Of a stretch of 64,000 nt of DNA, positions 33,541 to 45,957 are shown piece by piece. Below the pieces are notes generated by a model. That model ran no database searches, had not been told where the DNA came from, and saw only the letters and a program-made list of their open reading frames with translations. The position numbers and the translations under genes are program-made. This DNA is from Heliocybe sulcata. Taxonomy: Eukaryota; Basidiomycota; Agaricomycetes; Gloeophyllales; Gloeophyllaceae. The stretch spans positions 649,748-713,747 of the forward strand of contig ML213508.1 in assembly GCA_004369045.1 (NCBI GenBank). The letters are read 5' to 3'. Every line of letters starts with the position of its first letter. Position 1 is the first letter of the stretch.

Positions 33541-36500
33541 ATGCCTGACTCTATTGCATCGTCTGAGCCACTCAGCTCACCTTCTCCGTCTCCGCCGCCT
33601 CCAGCAGCGCCCCGGCCCGCGGGCGCGGGCCTGGACACCGACGGCTCTGAACTCTCAGAGCTGACGGACGAGGAGCAGGACAGCGAAGAACGCGAAGACA
33701 GTGCGCAGGATGAGGAGGCCAGGGCTCCCCGCCGATCTGGCAAGAAGAAGCGCGGCTCGCTTGTACCTGCTCCGATGTGGGACTGGGCCTACAAGCAGAA
33801 GAAGGGAGAAGACCGGGGCGAAATGGTTGAGGAAGAGGAGGAGGAAGACGAAGACCTCGGCCACAATAGTAATAGTTATCCAAGAGCGATGGAGGAGGAG
33901 GAGGACGAGGAGGACTCGCTCAAGAGTGGCAGCGCGGAGGGACGCCACTGGGACACGAAACGCAGCGCGAGTACCCTAGACATGCAAGTAGACGCGCCAA
34001 ATGCTACTATACGACGTTCTAGGGAGCGCTCAGGTGCTGCCTCCAGCTCGGAAGGCCGCAACAGCGATCACGGGCACAACGAGGATGGCGAGTCCGACGT
34101 AGAAGACGAGCACGACTCGATCAAGTCTTCGCGACCGAGCACAAAAGAGAATACTCCCGAGCTGACGGATGACGATCAAGAAGGGGGTGGTAATCACGCG
34201 GAAGAAGAGGAAGAGGAGGACGATGCTCGCCCTGCTGCAGTCACCGCGCGCGTTGAGGAGGAGGAAGAGGTCGAATCCGAAGATACAGAATCTGAAGAGG
34301 AGCCTGAGCCTAGAGATGCTGTGCACCCAGAGGATCTTGTCGTGGAGGGGCACCAGGATGCTGATGCCCCACCTATCCCTGTCAAGCGCGTTACACCGCC
34401 CATAACGGCCTCCATGGATCCCGACGAAGACATCACCGCACCAGACCCGGAAAGTGTAGCTCCTCTGCAAGAGAAGGCAGCAGCGTCATCCATTATGGCG
34501 GGTTCCTTCGTCATTAAAGCCTCATCCCCTGCCTCTTCCGATTCTGGAGGGTCATCGGCCGAGTCTTCGCCTTCCTCGTCTCGTTCCGCATCACCCATAC
34601 CTGGGAAGAGCCACAAGAAGCGGAAGAGACCCTCTCGCGATGTCTTTGTTGACAAGACTAAGAGCATGGCCGGCACGCCAGCGGATCTTGATGCCAAAGT
34701 AGATGATATGGACGTCGAAGAGGCTGACAAGGAGGCTGTTGATGCTGATCATGACGCAGACGTCGAGGCCGACGTGGACGACGATGAAGTTGACGAGCAC
34801 GAGTTGGAGTCAGAGGTGCAACCTGCTCATCGCGCAGAGGCATTGGATGTCCTTGCCAAGATAGAGATTAGGTTCGCGTTGCTTCGGGAGAGGCTGTATA
34901 TGGAGAAGATGGAGGGGCTTGCCTGGGAGGAGGCCTTGATTACTGAAGGTAAACCGTACACATGGTCTCGCACTACGATCTCTTATTAATGCCAGAAACT
35001 GTAACAGATAATCATCCGGAACTTTTATGCCTTCAGGCTGAGTTATCGAAACGACGTGACCAGCGTCTGGATCTCGCAGCGAAGAGAAGAACGTATGAAA
35101 TCGCACTGGTGGCCCGGAAGCGGAAGGCGGATGAGGACTCTGTCTGGAGTTGGTGGAAAGTAGGTTTTCTGGTTGCAGAAATACTGCATGGATTGGCTCA
35201 TAGATACATTTTCACAGTTCTCAAGAGACGAGTTGCAAACAGAGATGATATCTGATACAAACCGGAAACGACGGCGGTTGGAAAGGGCGAGAAGAGCATC
35301 TGAGAGGCCTCAGCCGAGTAAGTTGCCTGCTCACACATCCATCTTAATGATATCTTATATTATTGTCACTTCTATCTACCTCTACGGCGACAGTGCGACG
35401 GATACCTGAGCCCCCCGTCAACGTGCCCCCCGCGCCTACCTTACGCGAAATCGTGAAGGCCACGCCTTTTGCAAGCTTCACTGACCCGTCTCGCGGCAAG
35501 TCCAAACGGGATATAGCCAACGCACGACCGCTCGTGTACCCACAACTCTCATCCCTTAGCTCGGCTGAAGTTGGCAACGATCTCGAGCTCATCTGGCAAC
35601 AGCGTCGGCGACATGCGGATCCTCGCGCCATGAATCCATCCATGGGTCCTCCACTAGTCCATGCATATGATCCTGGGTATGGAGCCATGGATAGTGGGCA
35701 TTTTAATGCTCCTGGGTCAAATCGGGTACAGCCTCCCTTTCCTCAGCTTATGCAGGGTTACCCAGGGCCAAGTGGCTCGTCGCGCATACAGCACCACCAT
35801 GCGGGCCCATCTGGCCTACACCAGTCCCATCTCCCGATAGACCAAGATATGGCCATGGCTTCCGCTGGACCGCCGCCCTCAGGCCCGTATGCGCAGAACC
35901 CGCCGCTTGGGATGAGGCGATCCCTGAGTCCGGTACCCGTGACCTCGAATGGGGCGCCTTCCCAGAATGGGTGGAGAGGCAAACCGCCGGTTCACGGCGA
36001 TTGGATGAAAGACTCGAGAAGGCCGGGCGGGAGCAAAGATGAGTACACGGACCGGGATAGAGACCGGGATAAGGCTCGCGAGAGAAATGAGAGAGAACGC
36101 GTTGAGTGGGAGCGGGAACAGCGTGAAAGGGATAGGTATCAGATGCCGATGCTGCAGTCGCAGCCCATGCGACCTTCCCATACAATGCATGGCGGCCCTG
36201 GGTCTATGTCTCATACAGCACCTCCCAATCATCATCACCACCACCACCATATTCACCATCATCACCATCCAGCAGCCGTCAGTCACTCGTCTTCCGTGGG
36301 CGGCACCCCTGGGCCAACTCCTGGTGTTCCAGTAAACGCTCCCAGTCCTCGCGTCTCTGTGTTGGGTCGCGACTTCGACGGTGGTCGGCCGCACTCAGGC
36401 CCGCCCACGACGGAAATCATCAACCTGCAGTCCTCCTCCAAGAGGTCTCCCAGTACTTACTGGAAGGCGGACGATATGGATCCTAGTCGAGACCGGGTTC

Positions 36501-37318
36501 GGCCGCAGACCAATTATAATCCATCGGACGATCGGTCTGCTCAGCATCTTATGAATCCTGTGCAATTGGCGATCGGTCATGGACCTTCAAGCCATGCTCC
36601 CTCTGCTCCTGCTTCAATGGCACCTTCGCCACGTGGTCCTTGGAGTGCAGCAGATGATATCGGGATGCGACGGCCGCCGTCAGCGACGATGGGTCATCAA
36701 CCCTCCATGTCTGGTCGCAGCTCGCCTGGTCCTTTGCACGGATCTATGCACAGTATGCGTGGACCTCCCCCGCCACCGGCGCCTAGACAAGGCTCCATGA
36801 ATGTCTCTTCGCCTCGCACCAAGCCTCCCCCACCTACCAGCCCTGTGTCCTCGTCGGGCTTCCCTGGACCCCTCAGGTCGCCCAGTCGTTCATCGCACGC
36901 TCTCCCACCACCTCCGCCTTCCGGACCTGCTTCAATATCATCTTCTGCGTCGCAGCTATCCACTCACCCATCGGGCGTCTCCGGAAGTCCTGTGATGAGA
37001 CCTACCAGACCCTCTTCGCCGCCCACACTTTCTAAGATAGTCCATCCAGGTGGTCCTGGCGGACCGCCGACTTCTCTGGCTGGCCCAGCACATCCCATGA
37101 GTCCGTCTTCTCGCGCTGCCAATGCCGACCCCCATTCTCATGGCTTAGGCCTGTCCCCTCCCTTCAACGGCAGCAATAGAACGGCCACTCCACTCTCACT
37201 ATTCCCTGGACACTCAGCGCCTCCCTCCCGGCCGTTAGGGTCCGATCAGCCCGCTCCCAAGGCCAGTAATGCCCCGTCTGCCAAAATGAATGTTGTTCAA
37301 TTAGTAGATGGACCATAA
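33541..37318 (+). CDS. Sds3-like domain protein (Sin3/Rpd3 histone deacetylase complex subunit)
   Basis: Four exons (33541-34948, 35008-35159, 35218-35317 and 35394-37318) add to exactly 1,194 residues. Residues ~1-430 are very acidic and Ser-rich with runs of Glu. The conserved part, split by introns 1-3, is the Sds3-like domain: ALDVLAKIEIRFALLRERLY, GLAWEEALI, HPELLCLQAELSKRRDQRL, SVWSWWKFSRDELQTEM, NRKRRRLERARRA. It is a helical scaffold that binds Sin3 and the deacetylase in yeast Sds3/Dep1. The last ~640 residues are disordered, Pro/Ser/His-rich, with a histidine run near 36230-36275 and repeated PPPP. The likely role is nuclear co-repression. The long disordered tail is much longer than in yeast. 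I leave the symbol blank because Sds3 and Dep1 share this domain. Confidence 0.9.
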
Positions 37319-37600
37319 CGGGACCGAATTGTCTTCTATTATTTCATCAGACCGTATCTTACCTTGCCGCTATCGTGATTTATCGGAATGTATTTGACGG
37401 GCTTAGTGTTTCTCTTACATGCAATATACTAGCTGCGGAACATATGCGACAGTGTATCCATCGTGTATCTAAGGCTGGGGAAAGGGACATACATTCCAGT
37501 CAGAAATTAGAATGGGTGAATAACGTAGCATGGAAAAATGCCCCGGTGTATGTATGTTTGAGGGACTTTCCCATCGCGCGACCTCATCACCTATCGTTCG
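37319..37600. other. Intergenic
   Basis: 3' flank of the Sds3-like gene and 5' flank of the next plus-strand gene; nothing else recognised. Confidence 0.4.
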
Positions 37601-38473
37601 ATGTCACACGTCCGTGACAAACACTGTCGGATTGAAAAATCCTTCTACGCTGGTAGGCTATCGTCTAATATAAGGCTGGACTCCCGAGTCTCATTATCTG
37701 ACTGCAGATTCCATGACACGACGGCGTCTATGAAAGGGCGGGACTTGCAGCTGCCAGACGGCGGGACCTGGAATATATCGCTCTTCGATATTGCTCGCCA
37801 GTCAAAATACTCTGGTCTCCGCGCGCACCTTATCTCCGAGAAGTTAGTAACCGCAGAGGTCGTGTATACTGCCCTGAGCATTTCTGCCCCGTGGGGGCCA
37901 AGCAGAATCCATCCAGGCACCGGCAGCCTTCTCATTTGGAAGTTCGGACAGGGATTCCTTGTGGATTTTCGAAGCATCAATGTGTACCTTTGGGTCATAG
38001 GAAGCTCAGTGGGAGAACGGCTTCGCTTGCGACGTCCATTCTCGGCCACGATGAATGATTCGGGAAGCACCGGTATAATCAGGTGCGTCGAGTACACGCC
38101 ATTCACAGGTGCGTCGGTACAACTGTCTTTCTGCTGATACTCACGAGCAGCCCTATAATTGTTAGGGCGAGCTCTGGTTCAGTTCGAACGCTCGACACTA
38201 CCACAGCACAAGGGCACCCGAACCGTCGTCCTCCGTATCGTCAAGCTCATCCATTTGACAAAGTCAGAGGGCTTTGATGCCTCCCGCATGCCGGAACCCA
38301 AGGACGGCGACTTGCTTATGACGCGTTCAGTCGGTCGTCATTGGATTCCGTGGTCGGTGGATGTAGATCGGCCTCAGCCAGGAAGCGAATCACGGGGCCC
38401 CTCATCGAGAGCGCTGTCCATTCTGTTCGATAATGAGGCTGAGCACACAAGTGGATCTCGCGGAAGGGGTTGA
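37601..38473 (+). CDS. Hypothetical fungal protein, two exons
   Basis: The ATG at 37601 (MSHVRDKHC) opens an exon to about 38109. The junction FTG|R keeps frame across a short intron (GTGCGT ... TTAG), and the second exon ends at 38473. Visible pieces are LQLPDGGTWNISLFDIARQS, FGQGFLVDFRSINVYLWVIG, TVVLRIVKLIHLTKSEGFD and PEPKDGDLLMTRSVGRHWIP, then a polar tail. I recall similar PEPxDGDL-type stretches in unnamed basidiomycete proteins but know no function. No signal peptide or membrane segment is clear. The start could be further upstream if a 5' exon was missed. A competing minus-strand frame overlaps it but has no splice support. Confidence 0.6.
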
Positions 38474-38692
38474 AACATGAGATGATATGCCGTCCCGCGC
38501 GTATGACCAGAATAAATCGACTATTGAATCAATGACGCGTAGCCAAAAACATTTTTGCAAATTGAGGACAGGAAGAGCTATCAAACCATATGGAGTCTGT
38601 GAGTTAGGCGTAAGGAGACGACTGAAAACAATTGTCACCCCGATGACCGAGCGCAATGAAATACACCACCGTTAAATGCCGAACGTCACAGG

Positions 38693-40365
38693 TCAGTGCT
38701 CTCGTATAACTTCCTGCATATCAGGCCTTTCCTGGGGGTCTTCCGCCCAGCATTGCTGAACAATCTGCCAAAGATTGGCGTCCATGGCTCTACCGGCGTA
38801 CGTATCTTTCGTGGGCAAAGGCGGCCGCTCGAGCTTCATGAGGCGCTCGATGACCGCGAATTTCCTTTGCGTCTCGGGAAACGGCGGTTGTAGCGTGTAC
38901 ATCTACCAGGAGGATCAGTCTGCGGATATATATATCGCGTGAATGGAGTTACCTCCCATACTGTGCAGGCGAACGAGTAGACGTCTGCCTTCTTTGTCCG
39001 AACGGGTGGGGCGCCGTCGAAACCGAATATAAGTTCTGGAGCCATCCATTGTATGGAGCCGGAGCCTTCGAGAGGGTCCGTGACGTGCGTATCGACGAAG
39101 GTACTCAAGCCGAAATCAGTTACCCGAGCGTGACCTTCGTCGTCAACGAGAATATTCGACTGTCAAGTGCGATGTTAGTCGTGGTGAACATAACAAGTGC
39201 TTCTGAATATACTCACCCCTTTGAGATCACCGTGCACGATGCCTTGCGAATGTAAATACTCCAGCCCTGTGGCTACTTCGCAGATCTGGACGAGACGGTG
39301 TTAGGAGTACGAGGTTGGAAGAGGTATTAGGACTCGCCAGTCGTTTCATTGCTTTGTCCGGGAGCCGGCGTCGCTCAAGCAGCTGTATGACATTACCGCA
39401 ACGCATCCAAGGCAAGACCATAGAGACCGCGCCGTTACTATCCTCCACAGATATACCTATCATTGGCAAAATGAACGGATGATGAAGTTGGCGCCACAGT
39501 AGAGCTTCGCGAAGGAATAACTAACGACGGGTGAGCGGATTTGTTCTGCCTGTGCAAATATTGGGCGACTGACCTGGCGCAACTTCTTCCGCTGCTGGAG
39601 ACTACTGGACAGAAAGAACCTTAATCGTTTCAGAGCGACGACTCTGCTGTGGATTCGCGCTTGAAAGATGTCCGATAATTCTGAACCGGCAATGATGTCG
39701 TACGAGTCTTGTTGTATATCGTTAACAAACAGTTGGGAAGGAAATCGTTCGGACGTCTCAGAGAGGTCTTGCAGTATATTAATGGCCAGTCTTCGCAACT
39801 GGCGGTCCTCTGGCATATTCGCCTCATGCTGGTTTGGAGCAGATACCAGTTCTGCCGCGGTCATTGACTGTACATCCAAAAACCGAAAAGTATATGATGT
39901 CAGTACAACTTTTCGTACCTAATAAGGGCGGATAGACGGACCACCTGCAGCTCATCGAGAGCTTCCTGTGCCTCATCGCCCCTCAACCGGCGAATGCGAT
40001 CTCGTTGCACGGCACTAGAGAGGATGGATCCTAGTGTGGCGCGTTCACGAGAATGCAGGCGATGCAGTGAGGCGTTCCGTGAGGGATCAAGTCTGCTTGC
40101 ATCATACTCAAAGAGCGTATTCAATGCATCAAACGTGTCCGAAACTTGGTCGGGATCATGGCGGATGGACGCAGGTGGAGTGACTTTCGTGTGGCGTTCT
40201 TGCAGTTGACGCCACAGGACACAGCTACATATCGAGTGGCAAAAATGAACGGTCCTAAGTCAAGAATACTGTAAGTAGAATTTAGAACACCGTACCTGGT
40301 AGGAGATTGTTCATCGCAAAACCGACGGTCGTGCGCCGCACAAGATGAACCTGTTGGTCGGCCAT
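38693..40365 (-). CDS. TKL-type protein kinase 1 (HGDL catalytic loop)
   Basis: Minus-strand exons encode an N-terminal helical region (FDALNTLFEYDASR, GDEAQEALDELQ), a linker (LQDLSETSERFPSQLFVNDI) and a kinase domain. The domain has GSELSDIFQ in the place of the glycine loop, VALKRL with the ATP-site Lys, ATGLEYLHSQGIVHGDLKG for the catalytic loop, SNILVDDEGHARVTDFGLS with an intact DFG, GSIQWMAPELIF, DVYSFACTVWE and ERPDMQEVI close to the stop. Gly replaces the Arg of HRD, common in the expanded TKL kinases of mushrooms. The core catalytic residues are present, so it may be active. The ATG at 40365 (MADQQVHLV) is the best start I see, but the N-terminal splicing is unsure. It is divergent from kinase 2. 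Confidence 0.85.
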
Positions 40366-41220
40366 AATATTAGACCGGTCAGAACTGAGATTGCTGCAGT
40401 ATCATTAAGATTTTACTCACAACAGGACATAGGTGCGCCGACTGGAAGATTATTCCATAGAGGATCTGTGGACATAGGAGAGGCTCTCGGTGAGGTTAGC
40501 TGGAAGCGACGCTGAAGTACTCTCGGCTCGTAGGGGTAGAAGCAGTGCCCATATTGAAGGTAGAATATTTATGAGGTGGCATAATGAGATCGATCACGAT
40601 CTGAATAACAGTATGTTTCAGGACTGTTGAGCATAAGGACCTTCGCCACGGATGAAGGAGCACAGGGCTCGGCAATTCCCGGCTTGGACCTCTTGTTCCC
40701 AACGTCAGGTGAGGTTTGGGACTATACTTCGTTCACTGGCCATGGGTTTGAGCATTTGGCAAAAAAGTGCGTTGTGGTCGAAGAACACAGCGAAGAACAC
40801 AACGAGCAGCAATCTGGCGTTGTCGCCGCATGAGTTGTGTGGTTGTATTTGGTTCTATGGGTGCCAAAATCTCAGGTGTGTCGATCCGTGATTCTGACCA
40901 TCACTTCTCGTCGGCATATCATCCATATCTGCTAGCCGCACAATCTCGTCAGGGATAGTATGTTCTGGTCATTGACAGTATTTGCGACGCCATGGAGGCT
41001 GTGGCAAAAGACTGGCTTGACGTGCTCATGGGATCTTGCAAATGTGCCACCACTTTGACCAGCAAAGTGTTTATCTGAAATGGAGCGATCGAACTTTTTG
41101 TTCCGTGGGTACTCTTGGTCGTCCTCGAGGCATCAAAGTGCTCCGGCTGGACATATATATAAGCTCGTCCTCCTCAATCCTTTTCTTCATCCTCGCTGCC
41201 ACTCGAGAAGGCCCGCTGCG
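40366..41220. promoter_or_regulatory. Region between divergent kinases 1 and 2
   Basis: 855 bases between oppositely directed kinase starts. Short open frames exist on both strands but none has an ATG in a convincing place or any family signature. Presumed to hold two promoters. Confidence 0.45.
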
Positions 41221-43398
41221 ATGTCTGGCGACAATCCTACCGTCGCACTTGGCCTAGACCACATGGAGAAACCTGCTGAGTTTACTCAAGTGCTGCTAGA
41301 GATCTCGAGAGCTGCTGATGGAAGCCGCCTTTCCGGCTCTGAAGTGGCCGATGCCACCCATACGGCACATGCCATGGCTCTGGCATTGAAGGTCCCTATT
41401 TACACAGTCCCATCGTTCAATGACTCATGCTAATTGATCAGGAGCACCCGGACGAAGAGCATCTCGCCATTACTAGTGTCGCTCTCGATCTCACACATCT
41501 AGTGCTTGAGAAGACTGTAGATCCAGCCTTGGATTGGGAAAGCGACCTCGCGAAGATCGTTCGGCATACCTTAGTGTGGGTCTGTTGAGTTACGCAGTGC
41601 TTGGAAAGTCATTAAATTTCCGCGTCTCCCAGCGAACTTCGAAGCCTTCACGACTCTCTGTTGAAGGAACCAGATGGAACGGACCCCAGCGCTAATGCCA
41701 ATCAAATTCTCGAATATCGCGAGATGCTTGACGCAATGCGCCAGTCGTTCATGGTACGTGGCCTAGAATCTCGGACGAGGACGTTTCATTTATATATCAA
41801 CCTGGTCAGAGAGCCCTTGAGATAGATGAGGCGAGGTTGCGGAGTTCGGGAACCAATGGTAAGAAACATTGGATTCAGATGTGTATTAGCTGGCGCTGAC
41901 TGCGCTGCTCGTGCAATAGAGTTGAGTGGCCCCCGAGGAGACCGCATTCCCCGTCCTGCGTCATTAAGACGTCTCTCAGGTAAGCATGGTTCTGTTGTCA
42001 ATGGCAGTTCCTCTCAACCAAGATTATCAGATGCTCAGGAGCGAGACCGTATACTCAGCCTGCGAAATGGAGAGGCCCTCCAATATATCAATGACCTATA
42101 CTCGGTGCGTGTCGTGGTATGCGAACGCCCGTGGTCAATCTTACGAAGAGACTGTCCTTCAGTTTCTTCAGCAGCCTGTGGCAGCTTCGTCGGAAGACAG
42201 AGAAGATCGGAATTCTGCCCGTCTACTCCTGAAAGAGCTCTGCTCCGCCTCTGATCAGATGCCAACCGACTTGTTGATTACAGATGATGTCCATGTTCCA
42301 GTTCATCCGACGTTTGTTGGAGGATTCGGTCATATTTACCGGGGTAAATGTGGCAAGATGGATGCCGCGCTGAAGAGGATGACGTTCTTGCTCTCAGCCG
42401 GCCTTCCTGATCGAAAGAGGAGATGCAAAGTAAGCTCTACTGGTATACCTACGGAATCTTGTATTCAGTGCTTCACGCAGTTGTTCCTCCGACAAGCTCT
42501 CGTATGGGGCCAACTTCGGCATCCATTTATCGAGCCCTTTTTGGGTGTCCACTTGGCAGGTGAAGATATCATGTACGGCGTGACACGTTGGAGGGCAAAC
42601 GGGAATATCCGGGGCTACATAGAGGCCTTCAAGCCGCCTATCGAGAAAATTAATCAGTTGGTGGGTGCCATAGCTCAACAATAAAGCCAAACCTGACATT
42701 TGAACAATCTAGATCTTCGAAGTAGCCTGTGGATTAGCGTATCTGCATGAGGACGGAATCGTTCACGGTGACGTACAAGCGGTATGAGCCTCCATTATTT
42801 GATTCGTCATCATACCCAATACCGGTGGACAGGCCAATGTCCTCGTGGATGAAGAAGGGCATGCACGCTTATCCGACTTCGACTTGGTAACGTTCGTGGT
42901 GGAGGTCACCGAGAATATGGGATCAGCGACGCGACACTTCCGGTCGGCGGGCGGCCCAAATCACATGGCCCCTGAGGTCATGCTCGACGACGCGAAACGG
43001 ACGGAGGCCACTGACATATACGCCTTTGCCTGCACTGCCTGGGAGGTTAGTATCGTGGTAGCCTACCCAACTTTCCTGTTCATTGAAGAAACCCTGACTC
43101 ACAGATGTACACCGAGACCGTTCCTTTCGCATGGTCGTTCATCATCGAGCTGCACCTTGACAAGCGCAGAAGACCGCCGAGACCCACCAAGGGTAACTAT
43201 AAAGGAAGACACATGAGCTGGCCTCTTTGGCTCACTGTGCAACGCTGCTGGGCTCATGAACCTGCCATGAGACTGCGGATGCGACAAGTAACGGAAATGC
43301 ATGCTCCCGAGCTGCTCAATCAGACGTCTGATGTCAATGACGTCCAACTTCAAGGTTTGTTCTTCACTGCTGTCAGGTGCTTGGCGCTCAACTTATAA
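41221..43398 (+). CDS. TKL-type protein kinase 2 with altered DFG motif
   Basis: The ATG at 41221 begins MSGDNPTVALGLDHMEKPA. Helical exons follow (FTQVLLEISRAADG, HLAITSVALDLTHLVLEKTV, LEYREMLDAMRQSFM), then GEALQYINDLYS, which ends at the same intron position as in kinases 3 and 4. The kinase domain has GGFGHIYRGKCG, AALKRM with the ATP-site Lys, LRHPFIEPFLGVHL, FEVACGLAYLHEDGIVHGDV-A, NVLVDEEGHARLSDFDLV, MAPEVM, DIYAFACTAWE and PLWLTVQRCW. The DFG glycine is replaced by Asp (DFD), although the metal-binding Asp itself remains. The stop at 43398 assumes the last exon is read through; a late intron is possible. The N-terminal region is longer than in the other three. Activity is uncertain. 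Confidence 0.83.
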
Positions 43399-43907
43399 GC
43401 AGTCGAGAAATGTGACGTGTAGTACGCAAGAGCGTACGCTGGGGGCGGCAAGTCAGTATCATGCGCCTCTCACCTATACGCTGACGAATTATACAGTTGT
43501 ATGAATATCGGTATCTGGATGGTTCTTTGGGACCTGGGAAGGGCGTGATATCTTCTTTCGGTGGTGTGCTGAGGCTTCTGTGGAATCCATAGCCATGGTC
43601 TGTAGGCTACACAGCATCCGCAGACGACTATGACATGTAGAATTGGTGACATGAGATATTGAACGTATGGGATTGCAATTTACTGGAGTGGCGTCCGGCT
43701 CGCGATATCTTGATCCTTTCGTAGGGTGTTCCCGAAGGCCTGCTCGCATTCGAAGTAATTCGGTATCCCTTTTACATACGCCTTCTGCATGTATAGCCGG
43801 CGGTAACAGCCATGTCTTGGCCAATCCAACCACGGCGTCCCTGTCGACCGCACCCGCCAAGCCACATTTTTGCCACCTTCGAGGCAAGTACTAGGCGTCG
43901 CATAGCA
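43399..43907. other. Intergenic
   Basis: No gene recognised; a short minus-strand frame here is not supported by splice sites or family features. Confidence 0.4.
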
Positions 43908-44600
43908 CTAATAGAATCTTGCGCAGCTGCCCAGCTCTTCGCGAAGCTTAAGCATTGCGATCAATCTTGACTTCTGGGATGCTGTATCCTTGTCCAAGAA
44001 AGTCTTTGCAATGATACATGGATCCAAGTGTTCCTGGCATATAACAAGGACTTCGGACAAGCAACGCCAGCACGCCAAGTCGAGTACAGCTGCCGCCCCA
44101 GTCGTCTTGACGCGGCCTCCGCCACCGTTATGCGCATTGCTCTCTGATAGTAATACGAGCTCCAGCCGGTGAATTGTGACAGCTTCTTGCAGAAAACACG
44201 TTGGGTATCTCCGTTTACCGGTATGTACCAATGATGTTGCTCGAGGCAAACGTTCTCTATGACCCGCGTATCATATTATCAAGTTCCAGCCGGCATGAAG
44301 ATACGTACGGTGTCAATGCGGCAATTGCCTGTAACTCTATTCTCATTCAATCTTGACCCTGTACTTCGTGTAGATGTCACTAAACTGAGAGTCTTCCACA
44401 AGTACACGCTCCCTCATGGGTGACGTTGGTGAACGGCCTTTGTGCATCTGGCATTCCAACGACAAGGCCAGAATGCAAACCTTCAGCCACAGCGGGCTCG
44501 AGTGCAGCCTGGAATCCCAAATACGGTAGACTCGGCCGGCCTCAGTGGCATCGGCTAGCAGTGCGAAGCTCTCCCTGACCCCATGATTCTTTTCTTAGCA
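43908..44600 (-). pseudogene. Remnant of a repeated gene family (copies at 55.4 and 60.2-61.0 kb)
   Basis: The minus strand reads as fragments of a protein. From about 44600 comes SFALLADATEAGRVYRIWDS, LWLKVCILALSLECQMHKG and RERVLVEDSQFSDIYTKYRV, then a stop. After a gap comes EAVTIHRLELVLLSESNAH, VLDLACWRCLSEVLVIC and SRLIAMLKLREELGSCARF to a stop near 43908. The same DNA recurs on the plus strand at about 60,540-61,060, and part of it at 55,355-55,500. The first fragment looks well preserved and may still be an exon, but I could not find its start or link all pieces. I do not recognise the family. A dispersed gene-fragment family spread by duplication or by an element is the simplest reading. 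Confidence 0.5.
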
Positions 44601-44722
44601 CATGATATCCGCGTCTGGGCAGGCCATGTCACGAATAAACGAATGTGTCTGCGAGATCTCGAAGATGCAGTATAAAGGTCCACCCACTCTAACGGTCGAG
44701 TCAGCCCAGCCACACCACACCT

Positions 44723-45228
44723 ATGTCCTCCGCCATGGCATCACACGTCCGCCAGAGCTCTCTCCGCGTTCGCGGCCACATACGCCCAAGCTACGGCAAC
44801 CCGCGAATGCACTCGCCTGAAGGCCCCACTGCCACCATGTCCGTACCATCGACTTCCACACCAATTTCGACGACGCCACAGAGTCCATCACTCACAGAAT
44901 TCCGGACGTCGTACTTCTTCGACGGGCCTACCGCAGACAGAGAGCTCTCGTCGCCGTCGTCCGTGACGGGAGACGTCGCACCACCATCCCGTGCTCTTCG
45001 CAATCCGCAGGAGTTGACCCGGACGCTCTTCGAGGGTCCGTCGAGACCGCGCTATATCATACCGCTGGCGCAGTTGTACCTTGGCGAGATCAAGTCGGCG
45101 AAGGCCAAGTCTGCATCTAGAGCGGCCGAGTCTTCAAATCCGGAGGGTAGTAACCTTATCCTGGGGAAGGTGAGGATTGTCGTCGTTACCATTTGGGCCT
45201 TTCCCTGACATCTGTCCCCAAACAGTAA
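44723..45228 (+). CDS. Small Ser/Pro-rich hypothetical protein
   Basis: The ATG at 44723 opens MSSAMASHVRQSSLRVRGHI. The protein is rich in Ser, Pro and Thr (SVPSTSTPISTTPQSPS) and ends with a more ordered part: TSYFFDGPTADREL, ALRNPQELTRTLFEGPSRP, YIIPLAQLYLGEIKSAKAKS, GSNLILGK. A good intron (GTGAGG ... AAACAG, about 45169-45225) follows GK and lands directly on TAA at 45226; without splicing the frame ends at 45208. Either way the protein is about 150-160 residues. The family is not recognised and there is no membrane segment. The region downstream has two strong hairpins. Confidence 0.55.
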
Positions 45229-45957
45229 GGATCCGAGATCTCTGCTCGGATATGTCGGCATTTGTCGACCTGCAGCCCCGCAGGCAGACCTTGTGACTGA
45301 GGCATTGCGTCCTTATAGAGGGGGCGGCGTCACGGAGACCCGTAGCAGATCTCCGTGAGACTTTGCGATTAGGGGAGAGGGAGATCCGATGAGTGTCTAT
45401 GTTGTACGATGGAATATGCGGGCAGTGGTTCGTATTGCAGAAACACGTATAATGGGGTAAAGGAGCCTACCAGGGTAGTCGTGACAGTGTATCATCAGTG
45501 TAACACCATGTATAACATGCAAGCTATCTTGAAACCGTCGGTGTGCAGGTGATGATGTCTGGGATGTCCACTGGCAAATGCGCACTAATAACCAAGCGTC
45601 GAGACCCGAGACCAAGGTCAATGAAGAGTCGGCAGCGCTTTATCAAAGCGTCTCCTTCGCGCGTCTCAAGCTTGGAAAACGCCTGCAAAGGCAACCTGAT
45701 TAAAACGTATGAAGTGGCCTGCGACATACTGCTTACCTCTTGAACTTATGTACTCAGGTTAAGACGAAGTGATATTTCCTTGACACGGCCAAGTGTGGCT
45801 CTAGTAACCTTCCGGCAGCTGCCGACCAATAAACATCACGCTGTGCTGCAGGAACCGGCGCAGTGGACGCTTGTATACAACTTCCTTCTAATTTCCTACC
45901 TTTCGAGACAACAGCGTCCTTGGGCTGCGCTGATTGTACCGAGGAGCGCTCCGAGCC
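45229..45957. other. Intergenic with two strong inverted repeats
   Basis: Just after the hypothetical gene lie ATCCGAG...CTCGGAT (45227-45247) and CACGGAGA...TCTCCGTG (about 45331-45358). No gene is seen in the rest, which ends at the VPS26 start. Confidence 0.5.

Noticed and set aside
33572-34800. Several long minus-strand frames opposite the Sds3-like gene
   Set aside because: They mirror the Glu/Ser-rich codons of the real gene and lack splice and family support.
35160-35178. 19-nt intron in the Sds3-like gene
   Set aside because: A normal 58-nt intron using the acceptor at 35217 restores the conserved WWKFSRDELQ and the frame.
40496-40960. Small gene between kinases 1 and 2
   Set aside because: Open frames lack a proper ATG or family signature and overlap on both strands.
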